Of a stretch of 64,000 nucleotides of DNA, positions 38,483 through 50,481 are shown in pieces. How positions within the stretch are numbered: position 1 is the stretch's first letter; each line of letters starts with the position of its first letter. The notes below the pieces were generated by a model. That model was not told where the DNA came from. It worked only from the letters and a program-made list of their open reading frames with translations, and ran no database searches. A program made the translations under genes and the position numbers. This stretch comes from Anarhynchus alexandrinus (taxonomy: Eukaryota; Chordata; Aves; Charadriiformes; Charadriidae), in contig VUYV01000090.1 of NCBI GenBank assembly GCA_008711295.1, positions 2,334,691-2,398,690 on the forward strand. Reading direction: 5' to 3'.

Positions 38483-38887
38483 TCATGTAGGACTCCACAC
38501 AGCAGCCTTCCACTTTTGACGCTTTCCCACAATCCGGGAGGACCCATCAGTGAACAGGGCATATTTCTTCTCATCTTCTGGTAGTTTATTACATGGTGGA
38601 GCCACTTCCGCGTGCATCACCTCCTCCTCTGGTGACAGTCTGGAATCTTTGCCTTCTGGCCAGTCCGTGATCACTTCTAGAATTCCTGGGCGATTGGGGT
38701 TTCCCATTTGAGTTTGCTGTGTGATCAGTGCAAACCACTTACTCCGCGTAGCACCAGTTGCATGATGTGTGGAAGGGACCTTTTCTTTGAACATCGAGCG
38801 CAGCACTGGCAGTTGAGGTGCTAAGAGGAGCTGTGCTTCTGTACCAACCACTTCCAAAGCAGCTTGAACCCCTTCATATGCTGCCAA
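38483..38887 (-). pseudogene. ERVL-like RNase H / connection relic
   Basis: A 134-codon minus-strand frame ending in the RNase H start, recognised by the TDGSSR motif at 38536-38553 (the first catalytic aspartate). Upstream of that is a connection-domain-like region with WPEGKDSRLSPEEE and KLPEDEKKYALF. It is in a different frame from the RT block. The rest of RNase H, toward 38340, is broken. Confidence 0.8.
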
Positions 38888-39113
38888 TATCTCTTTTTCA
38901 GTTGGAGTGTAGCAGGCTTAAGATCCTCTGTATCCCTGACTCCAAAACCCCAGGGGTCAAGCTTGAGCCTTCCCTGGTGCTTTCTGCCAGAGGCTCCAGG
39001 TAGGGCTGTTCTCCCTGGCTGCGGCGTAGAGCACATTTTTTAACATCTTGTCCTGCCTGGACTGACCCCAGGGCTACTGCATGAACTATTTCCTGTTTAA
39101 TTTGTTCAAAGGC

Positions 39114-39758
39114 TTATCGTTGCTCAGGGCCCCATTTAAAATTGTTCTTCTTCTGGGTCGCTTGATATAGAGGGCTCACAATCAGGCTGTAATCTGGGAT
39201 GTAACCCATGATGCCTAAGAAAAGTTGTTTTTCCTTTTTACTGGTCAGTAGAGACATAGCTGCTATTTTGTTGATCGCATCCATTGGGATCTGATGGTGT
39301 CCATCTTGCCATTTTATTCCTAAAAACTGCATGTCCTGTGCAGGTCCCTTGACCTTACTTCATTTTATGGCAAAACCAACTTTCAGAAGGATTCAAACTA
39401 TTTCATTCCCTTTCTCAAAAACTTCTGCTGTGTTGTCCCATACAATGATGTCGTCAATGTATTGGAGGTGTTCCAGAGCTTCATCCTGTTCCAGTGCAGT
39501 CTGGATCAGTCCATGGCAAACGGTAGGGCTGTGTTTCCACCCCTGGGGCAGTCGATTCCAGGTGTACTGGACGCTTCTCCAAGTGAAAGCGAACTGTGGC
39601 CTGCACTCTGCTGCCAAAGGGATTGAGAAAAATGCAGCGCTCAGCAGCAGCGTGACTTCATTCAGGCCACGATAGTCCACTGTTAGCCTCCACTCTCCAT
39701 TAGATTTTTGCACTGGCCTTATGGGCCTATTAAAGGGTGAGCGAGTCTTGCTGATCAT
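39114..39758 (-). pseudogene. ERVL-like reverse transcriptase relic
   Basis: Minus-strand blocks 39758-39393 and 39332-39114 share a frame and are separated by stop codons. The first contains the RT fingers and palm with VDYRGLNEVT, RLPQGWKHSP and the catalytic YIDD box (39443-39464). The second contains FLGIKW and LGIMGYIPDYS, typical of the end of the palm and thumb region. YIDD rather than YMDD or YVDD is seen in ERVL-type elements. It is clearly dead because of stops and shifts. Confidence 0.88.
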
Positions 39759-39778
39759 TCCTTGAGTCTCTAATTAGC

Positions 39779-40195
39779 TTATGGATGGGAATCAAGCAGT
39801 CTTGGTTGGTGTGATATTGGCACCGATGCACCATTGTGGAAGCAATCGGCACCTGTTCTTCGACCCTCAGCAACCCACAACAGAAGAGTCCTCCAAGAGA
39901 CCGGGCAAGGTAGACAGCTTTTAATTTCCTCTGTCTCCAATGCAGCTATGTCAAAACCCCACCGATACCCTTTGGTGTCCTTAAAATACCCTCTCCTGAG
40001 GTAGTCTATGCCAAGAATGCACGGAGCCTCTGGGCCAGTCACAATAGGATGCTTTTGCCACTCATTTCCAGTTAGGCTTACTTCAGCTTCCAATGCAGTC
40101 AACTCTTGGGATCCCTCTGTCACTCCATAAATACAAATGAGATCTACCCCTCCATAGCTTGATGGTATTAGGGTACACTGTGCACCGGTGTCCAC
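39779..40195 (-). pseudogene. ERVL-like protease relic
   Basis: Retroviral aspartic protease with the active-site motif DTGAQ at 40179-40193 and the second conserved segment CILGIDYLRRG (about 39990-40025). The frame upstream holds an in-frame TGA near 40235, and the protease frame differs from that of the RT block, so a frameshift lies near 39765. The frame continues after the protease into a spacer without recognised motif. Confidence 0.85.
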
Positions 40196-40338
40196 TAGAG
40201 CCTTATACTCCTGTGCATCTGATGTGCCAGGGCATCAAATCCACACAGTCCGATAAGCCTGGTTGTCCCTTTCCCCACCCGGCTGGAGACAGGGCCCCTC
40301 CAATCCTGGTCATAGTAATCATTACTCACTTGCAAAAA

Positions 40339-40980
40339 TTACTTTGAAGTCCCTTCAAGAGGATCAGAAGTAAGATCAGGCCTTCTACTCTGTCTGGGGA
40401 ACTGCCCACTGGACACTGGAGCGGCACTTTTCCTGGAGGGATCCCCTTTTGTGATTGTTCTTCCTTGCAGCTCATGTACCTGTGCCTGTAGGATCGGGGT
40501 AGGTTGTCCATCCCAGTTCCTCATGTAATCCCTGTGTTCACGCAGGTAAAACCACAGGGTGCCTTGTGGTGTTTGCTCTCTATATTCTCTCTCTTGAGTA
40601 GAGGAACGCTTGCTCCTAATAGTTGAGACACTGGCCCGTACAGGTGGGGAGTAGGATCTCAGACTTAAGAGCAGACGTAAGATCTGCGCACAAACAGCCG
40701 CCAGGCTGTAAATACTCATGTGATGAGTTGTCCAGTGCCCAAGGAGCAGCAGAAGGGAGATGATTGCAGCTGGACTGCTTCCAAGCGGATTTTAACAAAG
40801 GCTTTCATTAATCTGTTTTTCTGTTACCCAGCTAACTTGTTCAGAAGGTAACTGTCTTTCCAGCTGCCCCATAAAAGAGGTCAGCGGCATTACAGAACGT
40901 TGCACAGAGCCTCTCACCGCTTGTCTGTTGGCGCTGGTCCCTATGTTTCCTCTTAGGTATTCGCAGTCGCAGAGTCCCAC
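40339..40980 (-). pseudogene. Gag-like relic of the same provirus
   Basis: Two minus-strand frames, 40980-40792 and 40719-40339, lie in the same frame directly upstream of the protease. Their position and polar, Gln/Arg/Pro-rich character suggest the C-terminal part of gag, but no major-homology region or CCHC zinc knuckle was seen. Assignment is by position only. Confidence 0.45.
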
Positions 40981-40990
40981 CCAATGCCTG

Positions 40991-43900
40991 CAGCTGTATG
41001 TAACCAGAGGAGAGGCTGTCTAATACTGAACGTCTGATTCACTTAGTGGGACAGAAAGGAAATAGAATGGAAAGAGGCAAAAGAAGCCAAAATTTTGTTT
41101 TGCTCTGTATTATTTATATTGTTTGCTTCCTAGGAAAATAACCGTGCAGAGCTCAGTTACAGATTTGTGTAAAAACAAACTAGGCAGCGCTCTTCCAGTC
41201 TGGTTGGCATATTTGTTACAATTTGCATCACTTGAGAGCTTAATAAGTGTGGGAATGTGGCCAACCTTTTATCAGGTTGTCATGGAAGAGACTTTAATAA
41301 TTACAGACAGAAACAAACTGTAACTAACACTGGCAACATAATATTTTGGGAAAGGTTGGAGGGGTGAAACTCAGGCTGAGAATAAAAATAGTGGTTAATG
41401 TGTGGCATCTGTTGGAACATATTGAAACCGGAGAGATTGATTTGTTCCAGAAAACCACCAGCAAACAGCAGCAGACACCGAGTTGTATAACTGAGGCATG
41501 TATCACAGAAACATAGTCACATCATGTAAAGTTAGAACATGTCGGCTTTCAAATCACTGTGTAGGAAAGCTCAGCTACAAAAGTTAAAATGTGTGAGAGA
41601 TGCCATGTACACACAGTGAAGTCGCCTGTTAGAATGGGAGAGATAAGAAGGGAATGCATCCAGGGGTGGGAGATTTTAAACAAATGGGTGCTGTGCCAAC
41701 AAACCAAGGAATTACACTTTCTAGCCAGCAGTGAGGGAATAAAACAGCAACAAAACTATTTGTTCTGTCTTAGAGCTTAAGAGTTTCTTAAATCTCCTGG
41801 GTGCTGAATAGCATACTTGGCAATCAGTTGAAAAATGAAATTCTGCTTACAGTAGATAAAATATCCATGACATCATTGCTGCCCAGCCTTTTCACTGAAG
41901 TAAGGCACCCAGAGGCAATCAAGTTGCCTGTCTCCCACCCCCGTGACTAAGATGCAGCCATTCCCGTCAGGTGACAGATGCATATGCATGACCCTTCCAA
42001 CATGTAACACCTATAACTGGGTGATATAACTGGGGATTTTCCCCAGGCCTAACAGAGGTGTCTTGGGTCCTGATCACCTGATCCTGGGTAGTCATGTGCC
42101 AAAGGCAAAGCTGCTGGCCCCCAGGGGAGAGCAGCATTGAACGTGCCACAGCACTCCAAAACTGCGCATACCTTTGCCTTACTAGGTCCCAGGAAAAGAG
42201 GCAAGTGGTGGCACTGGGCAATGCCTTGCCTTAAGCGCTCTGAAGGCTGGGTCTGGTTTGCCAGCCGTATGTTGACTGCAGAGCAACATTCAGGCTGGCA
42301 AATAACCAAAAGGTCAAGTGAATGAGTTCCCACACCTTTCACCAAACGTCCTTAGGGCCCAAATTCTGAGCCATGAGGATGGCAGTGCTTTGGAAAGACA
42401 GCTTTAGAAACAGACTCTAGAGATGGCTTTACCTTGTCATTTCTACTATCACCGAGCCCCTACAGCAGCCCTGGCAGACCTGCTAACTACCGGAGCTAGT
42501 GCCTCTCCAGGAGGCTGCTTCAGCAGATGCTATGCTTTGGATACCCTAGCAATATGCTCTTTAGGCTAAAAGATGAAGACATACAGCTGAAACACAAGTT
42601 ACTGGCCTTGACAGGCTTGGTTCACTCTTGTCAAATTCAGGAACTGGCTGCAGGATTTTAACTTTCAGGAAGGTCTACAAGAAATCTCAGGGTTTATTCT
42701 CCACTGGATAGCAAGATAGAGTCCACTCTGGTTTTAAAATCTAGTAATCTCTGTCTACTGCCATCAGATGGTTCAGCACAGAGCTGAGGGAGGGGTGGAA
42801 CTGATTTCCTGCCCCACAAAACTATTAAGTTGAAAAAAAATTCTTCCTCTCCAGCAAGGATGGAAAATTAAAATGTTTCCAAGAAACTGTCAAGATAAAA
42901 AAATGCAGGTTAGTTTGAGGTGCAGCAGTTGAGTTTGATTGTTTCCAAGTATTTTGTGTCAGGATCAACCATTTTCCTAAGGAAAAAGCTTCCCCCCCCA
43001 AAAAAAAATCTCCCTACCCCCATCCACAAAGCCAAAAAAACCAATGCCTGTAAAATTAGCAAATTAGCAGAAGTTTTTAAACACAAAAGTTGGATCAACT
43101 TTCAGGCAACTTTTGTCCTCAAGATAGGATTTCAGGGAAAAGTAAGTACAGGAATGTAAGAAACAGAGTTTCTGTTTTGAAAATCAACATTTCCCATCTA
43201 AAAATGTTGTGCTGAAGATTTCCAAGCCATTTTAATTCTAAAAAGACCAAAATCATGGCATGATTTTGACATGAGACACTGAACTACAAAATTTCATTGT
43301 CAGTTGAGGTTTCTTCAATAGGGATAAACTAAGTTACCCCAAACAGCTGCTCAGAGTGAAACTTCATTTCACTGAAAATGAAGCATTCTATGGAATTAGT
43401 TTTCATCCAGAAAGTAGCGCTAAAGAGATGGACAGATTTTTCCATTATTTTATTGCCTAGTATCTTGCCCAGAAATCAGTACGCACGTAAGGTTCAAACT
43501 CACATTTTGCCTGATTCAGAATAATCGGAGATGAAAAGCTCTTCCCCGAATCAAACAAGAGCAGGACTTGAACTTGGAGCTCCCATACCCCAGACTAGTC
43601 CCCTCACTGGTGGGGATTCAGCACTCACATCTCTTGCCAAATTGCAACATTTGAACAAAATTCTGTTTATGCAACAACATTCAAAAAGCGTTAGTTTTCA
43701 TTCCAGTGTGGAATTGAAACCAAACTTTGAAACTTCAGAATTGCGTCCTTCAATCAGCTCAAAGGGCTGCTTTGTGTCTCAGGAGCCTGCAAAATAACTG
43801 GATCTCGGTCCCGGGTCTGGGCCCATATTTTGTGACTCTGTGTTTCTGGGGCCTTCTGAGACGCTCGACAAGCTTGCGGTGCGTCGGTGTCGCTGTGTTT

Positions 43901-46900
43901 AAGCTGAGTTCTGCCAATATCAAATATACGCTTGCCCTGCTGTGTGGCTTTGACTAGCAGTTGAACAGGCAGCAACTTCGGAACTGGCAGGAGCAGCAAA
44001 CAGCACCGAAGTGGTCCTGTCAGGACCGGCTGTGCATTTCTGCTGCCCCGTGCATTTGAATGCGGGTCCTCGTTTTATTGCCGTTGTTTCATTTCTCGTT
44101 TCCAAAGTTCAGTGACACCGACGTTCAATCAGAGGCACCCGGTCCAACCTCACGAATTTGCAGGCAGAGGGCTGTTGTGCTTTGAAGCTTCCTGACCGAA
44201 CAGGGGCTGTACAGTGTTTCCATTTTCCTTGGCACCTGAGCCATATTCCCCAAAGGCTTAGGTGGTGTTAAGGGTTGTGCAGATGGTTTGTGCTTAGTTT
44301 AAACCACAGACAGGAAGCTTTCTTTTAGCTCAACTTCTCTATTGTTATGCTATATTAATAGGCTCTTTTGAAGCTTAAGAAAGGACTGATCCTGCCTAAA
44401 TAATAGTTCTGGGTGGGGAAAGTTATTTAGGAGCATGTTTGCAAAACCTGAAAGGCTGTTTCATTTAACCGTTTCCTTGCCTGCCTGCGCAGCCAGGTTT
44501 TGCTCATTGCGGCATTGAAAAAGAGGAAGCTGCACTCCCATTTTTGAAATTCTGGGGTTTGAGTCATAGCTATTTATTTATAAGCAAATGAACATATTTA
44601 TTCTTAGATTCCTGTAGTCAAGCCAGAAAATGTTGGCCAGCCATTATGCAAACATACAGATATGCTCTGAATTTTGATCCTGCCCTGACTTCGTACACAG
44701 ATTCAACTGAGAAATACCCCAACCTTAGCTTGTGCTGGAAGGGCTGATTTTGTTTTACTCATGCCAGCAGTTAATATCAGAGGCAGTTCCAGAAGTGCCT
44801 TGCTGGGACCAGCCCTTGGTGCCACCAGCTCTTTGCTGCTGCTGTCCCCTTTCACTCTCATGGCAGGCAGCATGGTCCCCTCCTAAGCTCAGGGTTCGGC
44901 CTTGTCAGTCCTGGCACTCAGTTCTCCCTGGTGGGCACTCATTCTTGCACTTCCCAAGCCTTGAGTGGGACTTGTTTAGTGTCTTAAAAACTGAAAACGA
45001 GCACACCCTTCGTCCCTGCTGCTTTACGCAGGGATATGCAGCCATATGCTTTTCTCCCCCTGCCTCCCTACTTCCTCCAAGGGACGATGCCAAAGCGGAT
45101 GTGTCGCTTTGCAGCAAGGGTGCAGGATGATAGAGTGCTCAGGGGAAGTGGCCAAACAGCTCAGCTTCTGCTTTGATTTAAAATTTTTTTCCTTCTTTTT
45201 CAAGTGACATTTGCAACATCAACAGTTTCTCCCTTCCACCCAGAAATCCCCCTACACCACAAGCAGAGCTTTCTCTCCTGCAAAAAGAGGAAGAGCCAAA
45301 GGGGCAATGAAGTCTGCTGGAGACTTCTCAGCTGTAGGCCCAAATAATACAAGCTGCTCTAGGGCATTATAGGAATGATCGGAGACCCTCAGACAGGTGG
45401 CCATAACAGCCACAGGAGTGGAGGCTTTGGGTGAGTTTCTTCTCAGTTAGAGGTGAAGGTGCACCCAACTACCTCCAACTGCTTGGACTCATGGGGAGAA
45501 ATCTGAAAGAGAGCTAACACATCTCAGGAGTTTTCTCCCTCATTTAGAAAGACATTTGTATTTCGAATATCTGGGCTCCACACTGCAGCTTTGTGGCAAA
45601 GAAAAAGGGCTTAAAGGGCCCTTAAGAGGCACGTTCATCTTTGTTGAAAAGTATACCATATGATATAGATGACATATACTCAGTTCCAAGAGCAGAGTCC
45701 AAAATTCAAGCATGCTTTTCTGTGGTCAAGAAATAAAAACAAAACAGAACCCCAAATGTTCATCAAAACTATTTTATCTATTTTATCTACTATTATTTTA
45801 TCTGATTGTTACAGATCACAGTTGCGTTCACGCAGTTGTGGCCTGCTTGCAGCCAAAACTCTGAAACGGCCATCCCACAATGTAGTCAGTTCTCTTCCTT
45901 TGGGGTGTTTCCTGAGTTCTTTATAAAGCAGATTTTCTGAGAGCGAAGAATGCACATGGGAATAAGCAATGCAAATCTTCTGTTTACTGACAGTGACATT
46001 GGACTTTCTAAATATATTCCTCCAGTAAGGGCCACACAATAACTGAGGTTTTTTCCCCTCTTCAACATGCTGAGAAGAAGAAGGGGTGCCTGTAATCTGT
46101 GATGAACTTTTACGTATTTCTTTCGTTTAAAATTTAAAAAGTTTAAAATTTACTAATATTTTCTGCCAAAGGAAATCACTTGAGAATAAGGATTTGTGGT
46201 TTGCATAGGTGTGGAAGAAGGGCTTGGCTTAAAAGGTCCTTTTGCATAAATGAAGGAAATACATTCTTTGTAGGTGCTGGTAGTGAATGCCACTGACCTG
46301 TGCTAGCCAGGAATGTCAGTGCTAGAAAGGCACTTCCTCTTCCTTGAAACTCTGTGAGAGAGGCAGGGATTGAATTACTTGCTCTACATCTGGTTGATGA
46401 ACCTTTCAAACAGAGGAAGCGCATCCTGGTTCAGGATTCAGGCCTTCTTCCAAATAAAGAAAAATATACTCTTCAGATGTCCCGTCACCTGCCTTTGAAT
46501 AGCTGATGGTTCCTGCTACTTGCCAGCTAACTGTGTTTCCAATGGAAAAGTGATTATACGTGAAATTGGAGTGTCAGAGGTACTGCTTGTTCTAATTGTA
46601 AACTCTTCCCCCACCCCTTTCAGCATTGCTCACCTTCATTTTGAGAGGCACAAGAGTAGGGGAAGCAGAGGTTTGTGGCTAATGTAGTTAGCGGTAACTT
46701 CCCTTCAGAGCTTATTAAACTTATCTTTTTCTTATTGGCTCATTTGGCCTGATACACAGAACCTGAGTCGATGACAGTGCCGTAAGCATCCACCAGAGCA
46801 TAATGCTGCCAACACAACCCACTTACTTCTCTCTGGTTGCAGCTTCAGTTGGTTTAGTCCATTCAGGTTAGACTCCCAGGGCTTCTTCCAATCAATCCCC

Positions 46901-48100
46901 TCCCTCATGGAAAGATAAGATAACACATTTGCTCTGACTCAAAGGAAGAAATAGGCTGGGAGAGTACATTCCCATGTGTCCAATCAAATCGGGTTCAGAT
47001 AAACTCTGACCCTCCTTCTTTAATCTGTTTTCAGAATAAAACTGTTCTCTTTTAAATTGTTTGCCTTCCCTAAAAAATACCCGAAACTGAACTAGAAGGG
47101 TCACATCTAGAGGTGATAGGGCAGCTCTCGCCTCTAGAATAATGTTCTGTGCCATTCCCAGAACATCTCCCTATTATAGAATATGTCTCTGTTGTTCTTC
47201 TATCCCCTATCCCTATATGTTCCACCTAAGAATATGGTGGTGTGTGGACTGCACCAGCTAAGGAGTTTGGAGTGAACTGTCAACTGCTTTACAACAGGAC
47301 AGCCAGTGTACAGCCAGCAAGTGACACACAGGGGATGTTCTCAGTTACATAAATCCATGCAAAAAGTACATGGGGTGGGGGGAAGATGTGTCATACATGC
47401 CTGATTGTGCCTGCAGGATTCAAACACCCATGTACATGCAGGTGTTTTAATTTGTTCTAGCAACACTCTTTCATATACATCAAAGTATGAGAATGAGTTT
47501 TGTTTTTCAGATGTGTATGCAGGTATACATATTGTGCCTGAATATTGGCCTGCAGTAGTTGTGTGTGGACAGGCTTCCCAAAGATGTATTTACATGGATC
47601 CCACTGAAATATACTGGATCTGGAGTGATAACTGAGTAGGTGGGAATTCACATGCTGCATTGTCTATTTATTAATCAGTCCAGTTCTTCGAAAAATTAAT
47701 GTGTTGTAGTAGTTACTGGTTAAAGGGGCAGATCTGTCAAGAATACATCAACGGGGTAAATGCAGGAGACTTTGGCTATTGTATTCAGGAAAGTGATGGT
47801 TTCATCCGTAATTTATTAAGAGCCTGAGAAAAGAACAAAGCTATTAAATTACATTAGGTTCTTGCTCATTCAGTTCTGGCTTTTTATAAAATAAGCAGAC
47901 AGGAAAGTCCTGGTAAGCGGAGGCCTGTATACAAAATAACATTTTGAGGTAAGGAAGCAGTGGTAATTTTTATTATTTACTGTTAGGGGAGGACATCATA
48001 TATTGCACTCCAGATAAAAATTATAATTATTGACAGCCTCCTGTATACATAAAGCTATGATATCTTTTAATGTATTCCTTCCTTCTGTTCTTCTTTACAG
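40991..48100 (+). other. TGFBR2: TGFBR2 intron 3, part after the retroviral insertion
   Basis: No exon or RNA gene recognised. One probable antisense SINE relic (about 43530-43620) is listed separately. A similar weaker hint lies at 46365-46425. Poly-A runs occur near 42830 and 43000. The stretch ends with the TTCTTTACAG acceptor of exon 4. Confidence 0.8.
43530..43620 (-). mobile_element. Possible antisense tRNA-derived SINE remnant
   Basis: On the minus strand a GGGAGCTCCAAGTTCAAGTC stretch has the form of a tRNA B-box region of an amniote SINE, preceded by CCAGTGAGGGGACTAGTCTG. Diverged; no tail seen. Confidence 0.4.
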
Positions 48101-48900
48101 ATGACCCTCATAAGCCAGAGGAGAAAGATGAAATTTCCAAAGTCACAATCATAAGTCTTGTCCCATTACTGGTGATTTCTGTTGCTGTGATTGTTATCTT
48201 TTATGCCTACCGCACTCATAAGAAGAGGAAGCTCAACAAGGCATGGGAGAAGAATGTTAAGCCCAGGAAACATAAGGACTGCAGTGATGTTTGTGCCATT
48301 ATGTTAGATGATGACCGCTCAGACATCAGCTCTACCTGTGCCAACAACATCAACCACAACACAGAATTGCTGCCCATTGAGTTGGACGTTGTTGTTGGCA
48401 AAGGAAGGTTTGCTGAAGTGTATAAAGCCAAATTGAAGCAAAACACATCGGAGCAGTATGAAACTGTGGCAGTCAAGATTTTCCCCTATGAAGAATATGC
48501 ATCCTGGAAAACTGAGAAAGACATTTTTTCAGATGTAAACCTCAAACATGAGAACATCCTCCAATTCTTGACAGCCGAGGAGCGTAAGACAGATCTTGGT
48601 AAACAGTATTGGTTGATCACTGCCTTCCATGCTAGAGGAAACTTGCAGGAATATCTGACACGGCACATTATCAGCTGGGAGGACCTCTGGAAACTGGGTG
48701 GGTCCTTGGCCCGAGGGATTGCCCATCTGCATAGTGATCACACACCCTGTGGTCGCCCCAAAACACCTATCGTGCACAGAGACCTAAAGAGTTCCAACAT
48801 CCTGGTGAAAAATGATTTAACCTGCTGTCTCTGTGACTTTGGGTTATCCCTGAGGCTGGACCCTTCTCTGTCTGTGGATGACTTGGCTAACAGCGGGCAG
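48101..48900 (+). CDS. TGFBR2: TGFBR2 exon 4 (transmembrane segment and most of the kinase domain)
   Basis: An 800-nt exon, the same length as the corresponding human exon, between a TTCTTTACAG acceptor and a GTAAGT donor. It begins with two bases that finish a split Asp codon and ends in phase 0 after NSGQ. In order it encodes a charged extracellular linker ([11 protein letters not shown]), one transmembrane helix (about [20 protein letters not shown]), a basic stop-transfer stretch (THKKRKLNK), the juxtamembrane segment with [20 protein letters not shown], and the kinase N-lobe. The glycine loop GKGRFAEV lies near 48397, the ATP-binding lysine is in VAVKIF, the catalytic loop HRDLKSSN starts at 48774, and the magnesium-binding DFG is at 48835-48843. 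All key catalytic residues are present. An upstream ATG at 48070 is intronic and not a start. Confidence 0.98.
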
Positions 48901-50481
48901 GTAAGTTAAAATTTTGAAGGTGGTGTACCAGTTGGTGTGTCAGTTCCTGGGGTGAAAAGAGGAAAAAAAACCTTATGCTGCCTTATATCATTAAATCATT
49001 AAGAATTAATGTGAAAATGTTTATAAGCAAAGAGAATTTAAACAACGTTAAAGCAACAGTGAGAGCAGTGCAATGAATGTGGTGTTATGATTGGAGAACT
49101 GCATATGTATACGATTCAACCATCCTCTCTGTACACTTATACTAAGCCTGTGTGAGCTTGTTAATGATTGTTTGTGGTGCTTCTGCAACACACACTCACA
49201 TACATACATGGTAAGGGTGTGCTTCACATTATGAGGTTGTGCCACAGTTTTCAGGCCTCACAGCGCTACGGTTTTGTGTGAGTAAACCCACTCCTGGTGT
49301 ACCCCAGCAAAGATGAAGTCAGTATTCAGTCCTCAAGAGGTGTAAGCAGGTAACCAGAGTGACAAATAATCACTTTAAAAGGCAACCCCCCACACCTTGT
49401 TTAAGATTATGGCACATTCTCCACATGTAAGTAAATGCAAGAATGTCAAATAAAAATAATTGCCTTGTGATTTTTCAACTAAATAGCATGGATAATAATG
49501 ATCTACTTCACAGGTACGCCAGGAGGATGTTTATGAATGTTTTGAAGATGAAATTTTTCAAGTACACCTCTAAATATTGGCTTTTCTAATGAAAACTCCT
49601 GTAGTATAAATTCAGACCATTTGTTAATTAGTTCCTAATTATTTAGTTATACATATATATGTTACTTATACATGTATTTTTACGTTTATATTTTTATACA
49701 TAGGTCCCATCAAAGCCTGTCCAATTACACTGACTTTTACTTCACATTGAACTAATATTTTGGTTTAGAGTGTTTTCAGGGATAGCTTAGTTGAGTTCAT
49801 GGGAGCTTTGCTGTTGTTTATCTAATGCAGATGTGGCTTTGAAAGTCTCCTTAGTGAGAGGCAACTGTCCTGATCTTATTTTGAGAGGGTTTATTAACCA
49901 TTGCCAGGAGTGAATGATAACCAGGGAAGCTGTATTTAAAATAATATGAACACCACTCACAGTTGCGTAGCATTTCTCTCCAGCATGCAAGACCTTTTTG
50001 GAGTTCAGTGAAGTTGTTCCATATTGTCAGTCATAAGACTCATCCCATTCGGAGTAAAGTGAAAACAAAGTATTCGGCAGTGTAAGGCAGGGGCTCTGAA
50101 ACTCAACCCCACAGACACTTTGATTGCTTAAAGGCAACCCATATTTCAAGCGGATATCTCTGGCGTTGCTCACAGACACTTGGAAGTAGGAGGACAGCAC
50201 TGATAGTGCCACTTCCACAGTCCACACTGACACTGACAACAAAGTACAGCGCTGCCCAGAGCAGGTTACTGCTTTGGAGTCAGTGTCCTTGAGCACTGGT
50301 CTTGAGGCCCACTGTTTTATTTTGTTTAGCTCTAGTGAATCTGTTTGGGGGTGACACAGCTAGTGTCATTCTTCTCTGTGACAAGGAGTGTGACGGTGTG
50401 AAGTGACTCCACTTCAACCTCCACCTTAATTCTTCAGGGCACACAAGCACCACCCACTTAAATTCCCCAACATGCCAACTT
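48901..50481 (+). other. TGFBR2: TGFBR2 intron 4, first part
   Basis: Intron DNA after the exon 4 donor. It includes an AT-rich patch with ATATATAT-like runs near 49650-49705. No exon or RNA gene recognised. Confidence 0.85.

Larger units (their letters stand above)
36722..40990 (-). mobile_element. Decayed class III (ERVL-like) provirus interior, 5' truncated
   Basis: Minus-strand remains of gag-like, protease, reverse transcriptase, RNase H and integrase occur in the normal order from high to low coordinates, followed by the 3' LTR. Frames change between blocks and in-frame stops are present, so nothing full-length can be made. No 5' LTR was found above about 40990 and no env-like region was recognised between integrase and LTR, which fits the env-less ERVL group. 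The upper boundary is approximate. The insertion sits in intron 3 of TGFBR2 in opposite orientation. Confidence 0.85.

Noticed and set aside
41967..42345. Overlapping minus-strand frames of 84 and 98 codons
   Set aside because: No recognised domain, different frames, and no splice-site or repeat context; treated as chance.
48070..48100. ATG at 48070 as a start codon for the long kinase frame
   Set aside because: It lies in the polypyrimidine tract of intron 3; the exon begins after the AG at 48099-48100, and the receptor starts at exon 1.
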